Origin: Solibacillus sp045640265
Lineage (GTDB): Bacteria; Bacillota; Bacilli; Bacillales_A; Planococcaceae
Direction: 5' to 3'
NCBI GenBank assembly: GCA_045640265.1
Contig: JAZUES010000083.1
Location: 1-9,810 of the forward strand
Length of the DNA stretch: 9,810 nt
The translations under genes and the position numbers were made by a program. The notes beneath the pieces are model-generated. The model was given only the letters and a program-made list of their open reading frames with translations. It had not been told where the DNA came from and did no database searches. Shown piece after piece: positions 1-5,540 of this stretch. Position 1 is the stretch's first letter; every line of letters begins with the position of its first letter.

Positions 1-1
1 T

Positions 2-73
2 GTTTCAGCGACTGGTATCAACCTATTAATTGAATCATTTCAAGTGGTTTTCGGTATCATAGTGGTTTTTTAA
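2..73 (+). CDS. Possible C-terminal end of a membrane protein (partial at left edge)
   Basis: Reading frame 2 is open from the window edge to a TAA at 71-73. It encodes about 23 residues ending in a hydrophobic stretch (ESFQVVFGIIVVF) that would fit a last transmembrane helix. The other plus frames and the minus frames stop sooner or look less protein-like. No family can be named from so short a tail. The following 130 bases are very AT-rich, with a T10 run near 94-105, and contain no clear gene. The open frame is too short to exclude chance. Confidence 0.3.
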   Translation, partial: VSATGINLLIESFQVVFGIIVVF

Positions 74-208
74 TTCAATTATGTAAAATAAAATTTTTTT
101 TTTGCACCATTTTATTTGGTTAATTTGTTCAGTTGTGTTAAGTGCTTATAAGCTTTTTTATTCATTTAAATTTCGTCATATAGCGTCGTATAATATGCAA
201 TTTTCTAT

Positions 209-245
209 AAAAACATGTGCGAGAAAATTCCCCGCACATGTTTTT
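209..245 (-). terminator. Rho-independent terminator of the lipoprotein gene, probably bidirectional
   Basis: A 13-bp perfect stem pairs AAAAACATGTGCG at 209-221 with CGCACATGTTTTT at 233-245 around an 11-base loop. Read on the minus strand, the stem overlaps the lipoprotein stop codon (244-246) and ends in a T-rich tail. The plus strand also has a T run at 241-245, so it could also stop rightward transcription from the left edge. Confidence 0.85.
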
Positions 246-1440
246 ACTTTATATAGCCCAGCGTAACTTGTGTTTTGCTTTCTTTAGAACAGCCGATTAG
301 TTGGACAGCATTTTTAACGCCCTTTTTCTCAATTTTAATGGCGTCACAACTATACTTCGTTTTTTCTTTATCGTTTTTCTCAAGCACGTTCACCTTTTTA
401 TCTACTACTTTCAGCTTCCATAGCTCCCCTTCTTTTGAGGTAATGTTTATTTCTTTTAACTTCTGATATATAAACATTTGAAGGGCTGGAACTTCTGATA
501 ATTCTGGTTCATTTACTAAATCTACTTGAGCGATTTTTTGTTCCTTCAATTCTTCTGAATCAATTAAATTTGTACCAATCACTTTGTATTGATCTTGATC
601 ATGAATTAGAGTTAAGCGAACTTCATTTTTCTGATCATCGATTCCGTTTACAAAATAATAAACGCCGTCTTTACGTGCTTCTTTAATTGAATAGCCCTTT
701 ACCTTTTTGGAAATGTACTGCAATTCATCAAACAATTCATCAGAACCTACATCGTTTTCAATTAGTTGCCAATCTGCTTCTTCTACACTTTTATTCAACT
801 GTTCAATAAATTTCGTTGCAAAATGCTTTAAGCTGTCTGGATTATATGTGAAAATATTCTTCTCGTAATGATTTGTAAAATTTGTAGCTTCTGCCAATGT
901 AGTTTCTTGTAGCAATAAAGTACTTTTATCGTAGCGTTTCTCCCACGTTAATGGATTTTTTATTGATTGATCGAGCAGGACTTTAATTTGTTTAGCACTT
1001 GCTTGAACGGATTTCCCGTTGACAAAGGATTCATGGTAACTTATTTTTTTTCCTTTTTTATTAAGTCCATTTAAAATTTCTTCTTCTGAAAGTTGGAATG
1101 TTTCAAAGTCATAACTATTTCTTATATGTATTATTGCAATATTATGTTCTATATCAATTCCTTGTACTTCCCCTAGTGTTAACAATTCATCTTGCACAAG
1201 TGCATTGGGATGGCCTGCTACTTCTGTGGCATTGACTAAAATCCATTTGTCACGATTATCTTGCTTAATGACAAGCCCGGTCGTTGTTGAAAAAGGTGTA
1301 TGTATGCTTACTTCAGCCTCATATACTGGGGCGGGTTGCTTTTCTTCCTTTGGAATGACCTGTGATACCCAATTGCTTTCTGCTTTATCTGAACAAGCTG
1401 CTAATAACATCACCGCTACTAGCATTATTAATTTTTTCAT
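244..1440 (-). CDS. Lipoprotein with a degenerate trypsin-like (HtrA-like) domain
   Basis: The 398-residue product starts with a lipoprotein signal peptide: two lysines, a hydrophobic core and a lipobox LAAC with the lipidated cysteine at residue 16. It should therefore be anchored on the outer face of the membrane. Residues about 43-115 resemble the first half of a trypsin-like barrel (TGLVIKQ, then WILVNATEV, then GIDIEHNIAIIHI). The histidine expected in the TNxHVV-like position is Thr72, the aspartate expected before the LA/IA motif is Asn100, and no GxSGG motif follows, so it is unlikely to be a protease. Residues about 205-295 look like an NTF2-like or TcaA-type extracytoplasmic domain (weak resemblance). 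The tail has two cysteines (YSCDA, IGCSK) that might form a disulfide. The start is supported by AAAGGAG six bases upstream of the ATG. The gene is monocistronic, between two terminators. The function is unknown and the protease resemblance is from motif reading only. Confidence 0.85.
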   Translation of the reverse strand: MKKLIMLVAVMLLAACSDKAESNWVSQVIPKEEKQPAPVYEAEVSIHTPFSTTTGLVIKQDNRDKWILVNATEVAGHPNALVQDELLTLGEVQGIDIEHNIAIIHIRNSYDFETFQLSEEEILNGLNKKGKKISYHESFVNGKSVQASAKQIKVLLDQSIKNPLTWEKRYDKSTLLLQETTLAEATNFTNHYEKNIFTYNPDSLKHFATKFIEQLNKSVEEADWQLIENDVGSDELFDELQYISKKVKGYSIKEARKDGVYYFVNGIDDQKNEVRLTLIHDQDQYKVIGTNLIDSEELKEQKIAQVDLVNEPELSEVPALQMFIYQKLKEINITSKEGELWKLKVVDKKVNVLEKNDKEKTKYSCDAIKIEKKGVKNAVQLIGCSKESKTQVTLGYIK

Positions 1441-1464
1441 TTCTTTCTCCTTTACAATAATAAG

Positions 1465-1473
1465 ATTATGTCA
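1465..1473 (-). promoter_or_regulatory. Candidate extended -10 promoter of the lipoprotein gene
   Basis: On the minus strand TGaCATAAT forms an extended -10 element whose hexamer (complement of 1465-1470) lies about 25 bases before the ATG. No good -35 is seen 16-18 bases further upstream. It sits just after the transporter terminator, where a new promoter is expected. Confidence 0.35.
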
Positions 1474-1492
1474 ACTAGATTGGATTCAAAAT

Positions 1493-1521
1493 AAAAAGTA
1501 GTCAGATTATCCACTACTTTT
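1493..1521 (-). terminator. Rho-independent terminator of the MFS transporter gene
   Basis: AAAAGTAGT at 1494-1502 pairs with ACTACTTTT at 1513-1521, giving a 9-bp stem with a 10-base loop. On the minus strand it is followed by TTTTTATTTT. It begins at the transporter stop codon (TGA, 1523-1521) and separates that gene from the lipoprotein gene. Confidence 0.8.
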
Positions 1522-2702
1522 CAGTATAGTTGTTTCTTTAGTTTTTGCATTACAAAAATGGATAATGACATAAATATGAACAATAGCACGAAAATTACCT
1601 TTGTCATAAGGTGTGTCGTCGTCATATCAAATACTACACCAATTACTAACGGTACGATTGCACTCATCATGAATCCACCAGAAAGAACCATAGAACTCCA
1701 TTCATTTGCTTCATCATTATTTTTAGCTTCATCTAACGGTAACATTAACCCGATTGGAAATAAGCCACTTAAAACGCAACCATATACTATAGCCCCAATC
1801 CAAATCGCCCATGGTGCATCTATAAAGAAAAATACCGAGCCGGTTAATCCTATGATAATTAACCCATGTAACCAAAAAATGCGATTCGGATATCGGTTAA
1901 TAAGTGAAGGAATCAAAATATTTCCCACTAGCTGTACAATTGTCATAAGCGTTAATACCGAGCCTGCAGTTAATAAAGACAAGCCCTGTTCCATTGCAAT
2001 CGATACAAGCCAAGTTGTTAAACTGAAAAAAAGTGATGTTTGTAAGCCAAAATAGATCATAATAATCCATGCTAATTTACTTTTCCAAGGGTTACGTGTT
2101 TGTTCTGTAACCTGTAATTGTTGCTCTAGTTTTGCTGAATCCACTGTCATAATCCAACAAAGCATGGCTACGACAGCCAAAATCCCCCATACACCGAGTG
2201 CTAAAGCCCAATTTCCACCAAAGCTTTCATAAAAAATGCCTGTAAACCCAGAACTAATCGTGGCACCAAATCCAATAGCGAATGAGTAAACACCGATTAC
2301 AGGTTCCAATTTTGTCGGGAACTTTTCTTTTATATACGCATTGATGATAGGACTAATTATCGCAATTGCAAACCCAGCAAAAAAGCTCGTTACTACTAGT
2401 GCGATATAACTAGAAAAGCTAATTCGTGCTGCTGTTGCAATCCCAATCAGTAAGGTAAGTGCTGCAATTGACCATTTGTAACCCAAATTTTTTTGAATGG
2501 GAACGGAAAGTGGCGCAAATAATCCCATACAAAACACAGGTACGGATGTTAATAAACTCATCTGTGTGCTAGTAACACCGAGTGAATCACTAATCGTTGA
2601 TAAAATCGGTCCCACGGATGTTACAGCGGGTCGTAAATTTATCGATACTAGAAAAATAGCCAATATAACAAATGATATTTTCAATCTTATATGCAGTTTC
2701 AT
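1521..2702 (-). CDS. MFS transporter of the CynX/NimT family
   Basis: A polytopic membrane protein of about 393 residues with roughly twelve hydrophobic segments. The first helix carries the NLRPAVTSVGPIL motif that is typical of the CynX/NimT (cyanate, 2-nitroimidazole, YeaN/YycB) branch of the major facilitator superfamily. These proteins are secondary transporters; family members have been linked to cyanate, nitroimidazole or other small organic substrates, and the substrate here cannot be told from sequence. The longer frame begins at 2723 (MTESRKN...), but that ATG has no ribosome binding site. The ATG at 2702 has GAGG six bases upstream (complement of 2709-2712), so I place the start there. 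Length fits the family. The gene is transcribed divergently from the ABC-F gene and ends at its own terminator. Confidence 0.9.
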   Translation of the reverse strand: MKLHIRLKISFVILAIFLVSINLRPAVTSVGPILSTISDSLGVTSTQMSLLTSVPVFCMGLFAPLSVPIQKNLGYKWSIAALTLLIGIATAARISFSSYIALVVTSFFAGFAIAIISPIINAYIKEKFPTKLEPVIGVYSFAIGFGATISSGFTGIFYESFGGNWALALGVWGILAVVAMLCWIMTVDSAKLEQQLQVTEQTRNPWKSKLAWIIMIYFGLQTSLFFSLTTWLVSIAMEQGLSLLTAGSVLTLMTIVQLVGNILIPSLINRYPNRIFWLHGLIIIGLTGSVFFFIDAPWAIWIGAIVYGCVLSGLFPIGLMLPLDEAKNNDEANEWSSMVLSGGFMMSAIVPLVIGVVFDMTTTHLMTKVIFVLLFIFMSLSIFVMQKLKKQLY

Positions 2703-2725
2703 ATTTTTCCTCGATTCAGTCATTC

Positions 2726-2740
2726 ACTAACTATGTTAGT
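2726..2740. repeat. Inverted repeat at the transporter promoter, candidate operator
   Basis: ACTAAC (2726-2731) and GTTAGT (2735-2740) are perfect inverted arms around TAT. The element overlaps the -10 edge and the expected start site of the transporter promoter, a usual place for a repressor. A second, weaker repeat (GTTAA/TTAAC, 2768-2782) lies just outside the -35. No regulator gene is present in the window, so a role as operator is inference. Confidence 0.35.
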
Positions 2741-2766
2741 AAAACATATTCTAAGTAGTCTGACAA
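2738..2766 (-). promoter_or_regulatory. Candidate sigma-A promoter of the MFS transporter
   Basis: On the minus strand TTGTCA (2766-2761, five of six consensus bases) is followed after exactly 17 bases by TTTACT (2743-2738, four of six). Transcription would start near 2731, giving a leader of about 29 bases to the ATG at 2702. Confidence 0.5.
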
Positions 2767-2836
2767 CGTTAATTTATTTAACATAGAAGTTTTATCCTGT
2801 TTTAACACCTACTTTATTTAATTTAATAAGGAGTCA

Positions 2837-2845
2837 TGCTATAAT
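2837..2845 (+). promoter_or_regulatory. Extended -10 promoter of the ABC-F gene
   Basis: TGcTATAAT is a perfect extended -10 element. The -35 position (2817-2822, TTTAAT) is poor, as is common with extended -10 promoters. Transcription from about 2852 would give a leader of roughly 70 bases before the ATG at 2924. Confidence 0.75.
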
Positions 2846-2861
2846 AGAAACATTGTGTGCA

Positions 2862-2878
2862 AAAGAGAAATCCTCTTT
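2862..2878 (+). other. Small hairpin in the ABC-F leader
   Basis: AAAGAG (2862-2867) pairs with CTCTTT (2873-2878) around AAATC. It lies about ten bases after the expected transcript start and well before the ribosome binding site. It is not followed by a T run, so it is not a terminator as written. It may stabilise the 5' end or have no role. Confidence 0.35.
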
Positions 2879-2923
2879 CTGAAGCAATCTAAAAAAAACA
2901 TAAAAATACAAGGAGGTACTTAC

Positions 2924-4528
2924 ATGATTCAAGTATCAGGTGTAGGTCTTCGCTATGGCGACCGTAAATTATTTGACGATGTAAATATTAAATTCACACC
3001 AGGTAACTGTTACGGCCTAATCGGTGCAAACGGTGCTGGTAAATCAACATTCTTAAAAATTTTATCTGGTGATATCGAGGCACAAGAAGGTCACGTATCA
3101 ATGGGTAAAGATGAACGTCTTTCAGTATTAAAACAAAACCACTTTGAGTACGATGAGTTCAACGTACTTGATACAGTTGTAATGGGTAACAAACGTCTAT
3201 GGGAAGTAAAAGCAGAAAAAGACGCAATCTACATGAAGCCAGAAATGACTGATGAAGACGGTATGCGTGCTGCTGAACTTGAAGGCGAATTCGCTGACAT
3301 GAACGGTTGGGAAGCAGAATCTGATGCGGCTTCTTTACTTAACGGTTTAGGTATCGGCGATGAGCTTCACTATATGATGATGGCAGACTTAGAAGGTTCT
3401 GACAAAGTCAAAGTGTTACTTGCTCAAGCATTATTCGGCAAACCAGATGTTTTACTACTGGATGAGCCTACCAACCACTTAGATTTAAAAGCAATTAATT
3501 GGTTAGAGGAATTTTTAATCAACTTCGAAAACACTGTAATCGTTGTTTCCCATGACCGTCACTTCTTAAACAAAGTTTGTACGCACATTGCAGATTTAGA
3601 TTTCGGTAAAATCCAACTTTACGTTGGTAACTATGATTTCTGGTATGAGTCTAGCCAATTAGCACAAAAAATGATGGCTGACCAAAACTCGAAAAAAGAA
3701 GAAAAAATTAAAGAATTGAAAGAATTCATTGCTCGTTTCTCTGCAAACGCATCGAAATCTTCTCAAGCGACATCTCGTAAAAAAATGTTAGAAAAAATCG
3801 AGTTAGATGATATCCGTCCATCAAGCCGTAAATACCCATTCATTAACTTCCAAACTGGTCGTGAAATTGGGAATGACGTGTTAACTGTAGACGGTTTATC
3901 AGCTTCTCAAGATGGCGAAACATTATTTAAAGACATTCGCTTCTCAATGAACAAAGATGATAAAATTATTCTTTTAGGTTCTCCAAATGCTAAATCTGCA
4001 TTAATGGATATTTTAATGGATCGCAAACCAGCAGATGCTGGTACGTTCAAATGGGGCGTTACAACAACTCAAAGTTACTTTGAAATGGATCATGACCAAT
4101 ACTTCGGTGGTACTGAAAAGTCATTAGTTGAATGGTTACGTCCATATTCTCCAGAAGATGAAACTGAGTCTTTCTTACGCGGATTCTTAGGTCGTATGTT
4201 ATTCTCTGGTGAAGAAGTGAAGAAATCTCCTGGCGTTCTTTCAGGTGGCGAAAAAGTACGTTGTCTATTATCTAAGATGATGTTAAACAATGCGAACGTT
4301 ATTTTATTAGATGAACCTACTAACCACTTAGACCTTGAATCAATTCAAGCATTAAATGAAGGTTTAACTCGCTTCAAAGGCGCTATGATATTCACATCTC
4401 ATGACCACCAATTCATTCAAACGATTGCAAACCGTGTTATTGAAATCCGTGAAGATGGTTCTATTTTAGACAAACCATTAACATATGATGAATTCTTAGA
4501 TTGGAAAGAAAAAGAAGGCTTAAAATAA
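2924..4528 (+). CDS. ykpA: ABC-F family ATPase, YkpA/YbiT type
   Basis: A soluble 534-residue protein with two ATP-binding cassettes and no membrane segment. ABC-F proteins bind the ribosome at or near the E site and act in translation or its rescue; the exact role of the YkpA group is not settled. The first cassette has Walker A GANGAGKST (34-42) and Walker B LLLDEP with Asp180 and Glu181, but its signature is LEGSD rather than LSGGE. A charged, probably helical linker follows (about 245-310). The second cassette has a broken Walker A (GSPNAKSA, 352-359), an intact signature LSGGE (439-443) and Walker B with Asp463 and Glu464. The close match to my memory of Bacillus YkpA over most of the length supports the name. 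The frame extends to a GTG at 2855, but AGGAGG at 2911-2916, seven bases before the ATG at 2924, decides the start. It is a single-gene unit. Confidence 0.95.
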   Translation: MIQVSGVGLRYGDRKLFDDVNIKFTPGNCYGLIGANGAGKSTFLKILSGDIEAQEGHVSMGKDERLSVLKQNHFEYDEFNVLDTVVMGNKRLWEVKAEKDAIYMKPEMTDEDGMRAAELEGEFADMNGWEAESDAASLLNGLGIGDELHYMMMADLEGSDKVKVLLAQALFGKPDVLLLDEPTNHLDLKAINWLEEFLINFENTVIVVSHDRHFLNKVCTHIADLDFGKIQLYVGNYDFWYESSQLAQKMMADQNSKKEEKIKELKEFIARFSANASKSSQATSRKKMLEKIELDDIRPSSRKYPFINFQTGREIGNDVLTVDGLSASQDGETLFKDIRFSMNKDDKIILLGSPNAKSALMDILMDRKPADAGTFKWGVTTTQSYFEMDHDQYFGGTEKSLVEWLRPYSPEDETESFLRGFLGRMLFSGEEVKKSPGVLSGGEKVRCLLSKMMLNNANVILLDEPTNHLDLESIQALNEGLTRFKGAMIFTSHDHQFIQTIANRVIEIREDGSILDKPLTYDEFLDWKEKEGLK

Positions 4529-4544
4529 TTTTCTTTCAAATTTG

Positions 4545-4584
4545 AAACCTCTTAGTCCCGTAATTGGGATTGAGAGGTTTTTTT
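4545..4584 (+). terminator. Rho-independent terminator of the ABC-F gene
   Basis: AAACCTCT (4545-4552) pairs with AGAGGTTT (4573-4580). Inside, TCCC and GGGA add a second stem. A run of seven T follows from 4578. It starts 16 bases after the stop codon. Confidence 0.92.
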
Positions 4585-4725
4585 GCTGTTTAAAACAAAC
4601 ACTATATCCCCTATCCCCTGTACATATTCAACTCTTTAACTATTTCAGGGTCAAATTGGCCAACCGCATCTGAATTTAAATATAAGCCGATTATGACCAG
4701 TGAAGAAACACAATGAATTAACGAC

Positions 4726-4762
4726 AAAAAAGACACGTAAGTTTAATAACTTACGTGTCTTT
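4726..4762 (-). terminator. Rho-independent terminator of the cold-shock gene
   Basis: A perfect 15-bp stem pairs 4729-4743 with 4748-4762 around a four-base loop. On the minus strand it ends in six T (complement of 4731-4726), 13 bases after the csp stop codon. The plus strand has only a short T run, so it works mainly leftwards. Confidence 0.92.
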
Positions 4763-4775
4763 GGATTCGTATGAA

Positions 4776-4976
4776 TTAAAGTTTAGTTACGTTAGTAGCT
4801 TGTGGACCACGGTTACCATCTTCAACTTCAAATTCAACCTTTTGACCTTCGTCTAAAGTTTTGAAGCCTTCACCTTGGATAGCTGAGAAGTGTACGAATA
4901 CATCGTTACCGCCTTCAACTTCGATGAAACCGAAACCTTTTTCTGAGTTAAACCATTTTACTGTACCTTGTTTCAT
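4776..4976 (-). CDS. csp: Cold-shock protein, CspB/CspD type
   Basis: A 66-residue single-domain OB-fold protein that binds single-stranded RNA and DNA and acts as an RNA chaperone in cold and stationary phase. RNP1 (KGFGFI, about residues 12-17) and RNP2 (VFVHF, about 26-30) are intact, as are the WFNSEKG start and the GNRGPQATNV end seen throughout the family. The open frame reaches back to an ATG at 4991, but GGAGG (complement of 4985-4989), eight bases before the ATG at 4976, falls inside that extension, so MKQGTVKWF is the start. It has its own strong promoter and terminator. No terminator is visible between it and the upstream DUF1033 gene, so read-through from there is possible. Which of the several Bacillus paralogues it matches cannot be decided here. 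Confidence 0.97.
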   Translation of the reverse strand: MKQGTVKWFNSEKGFGFIEVEGGNDVFVHFSAIQGEGFKTLDEGQKVEFEVEDGNRGPQATNVTKL

Positions 4977-5003
4977 TAAGAAAACCTCCAAAAAATAAAA
5001 GTG

Positions 5004-5061
5004 AACAATTAACCATTACTTAATAAAAAACATTGTTTTACGGTAATGCTATCTAATTGTT
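5004..5061 (-). promoter_or_regulatory. Structured 5' leader of the csp mRNA
   Basis: Arms AACAATTA (5004-5011) and TAATTGTT (5054-5061) pair. Inside them CATTAC (5014-5019) pairs with GTAATG (5043-5048), and a further AAAAC/GTTTT stem caps the structure. The promoter predicts a transcript start at about 5062, so the outer stem would begin at the 5' end of the mRNA. The ribosome binding site (4985-4989) lies outside it. Long structured leaders that respond to temperature are known for other csp genes; that this one does so is inference. Confidence 0.6.
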
Positions 5062-5068
5062 AATATTA

Positions 5069-5097
5069 AGTATATATAGAAAAAATAAAACTGTCAA
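5069..5097 (-). promoter_or_regulatory. Sigma-A promoter of the csp gene
   Basis: On the minus strand a perfect TTGACA (5097-5092) is separated by exactly 17 bases from TATACT (5074-5069, five of six). The DNA upstream is AT-only over long stretches and carries two copies of the octamer ATTTAAAT (5097-5104 and 5129-5136), which may act as an UP element. This is the best promoter in the window, in keeping with a highly expressed gene. Confidence 0.9.
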
Positions 5098-5135
5098 TTT
5101 AAATTTCGTTTAATTGCTAAAATTTTCTATTTAAA

Positions 5136-5426
5136 TTATTTTGAAACCATATGGGGTGTTTGTAAAATAATGCCGTGATAAATTTGGGTATCTTCATCAC
5201 ATGCTTCACAAAATTCACTTTCATCCTCCGACCAAAATGCGAAAAAACATTCGTTTTTACACGCCTCATTGTCATAAGTCTGACGAAACTCGCTCATAAT
5301 ATCTGAAAGTACTATTTGAAATTGTTTTTCATCTTCAAATTCGTGTATGGAGACAATATGATCTTCCCAACCATCAAATTTCCACCACGGCTCATAATCT
5401 GCTTTCATATAGATAATTTTAAACAT
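5136..5426 (-). CDS. DUF1033 family protein
   Basis: A small soluble protein of 96 residues. The start ADYEPWWKFDGWEDHIV and the end CEACDEDTQIYHGII match what I recall of the DUF1033 family of Firmicutes, whose function is unknown. It is acidic and rich in aromatic residues. Four cysteines lie in two pairs, C56-x3-C60 and C73-x2-C76, separated by 12 residues, which could form a small metal site. Two in-frame ATGs compete: the one at 5432 has the ribosome binding site AAAGGA only two bases away, the one at 5426 has it at eight bases, so I choose 5426. The gene has its own promoter and lies upstream of csp with no terminator between them. Confidence 0.85.
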   Translation of the reverse strand: MFKIIYMKADYEPWWKFDGWEDHIVSIHEFEDEKQFQIVLSDIMSEFRQTYDNEACKNECFFAFWSEDESEFCEACDEDTQIYHGIILQTPHMVSK

Positions 5427-5450
5427 AATCATTATCCTTTCTATACCTTT

Positions 5451-5479
5451 ATTTTAATCATCTATACGGGAAATGTCTA
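5451..5479 (-). promoter_or_regulatory. Sigma-A promoter of the DUF1033 gene
   Basis: On the minus strand TAGACA (5479-5474, five of six) is followed after 17 bases by TAAAAT (5456-5451, five of six). The transcript would start near 5444, about 18 bases before the ATG at 5426. Confidence 0.7.
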
Positions 5480-5497
5480 TTATTGCTAACTTTCATA

Positions 5498-5506
5498 TGT
5501 TAAAAT
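5498..5506 (+). promoter_or_regulatory. Extended -10 promoter of the chemoreceptor gene
   Basis: TGtTAAAAT is an extended -10 element, 34 bases before the ATG at 5541. No good -35 is seen. A strong AGGAGG ribosome binding site follows at 5529-5534, six bases from the ATG. The promoter diverges from that of the DUF1033 gene with no overlap. Confidence 0.6.
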
Positions 5507-5540
5507 AGTGGTAATTCTATAAGACATCAGGAGGATTTTC

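Noticed and set aside
189..245. Small RNA from TATAAT at 189-194 ending at the terminator 209-245
   Set aside because: The start would lie inside or next to the hairpin, the -35 is poor, and the AT-rich setting produces such hexamers by chance.
1469..1474. TTGACA on the minus strand as -35 of the lipoprotein gene
   Set aside because: A -10 at 17 bases would fall on the ribosome binding site. The same bases fit better as part of an extended -10 element.
2855..2923. GTG start that would add 23 residues to the ABC-F protein
   Set aside because: No ribosome binding site precedes it, it begins only a few bases after the expected transcript start, and the family begins at the ATG at 2924, which has AGGAGG in place.
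4585..4725. Short open frame on the plus strand between the two terminators (ending ...MTSEETQ at a TGA near 4715)
   Set aside because: About 40 codons, no ribosome binding site, no recognisable family. It may be a decayed fragment, but nothing supports calling a gene.
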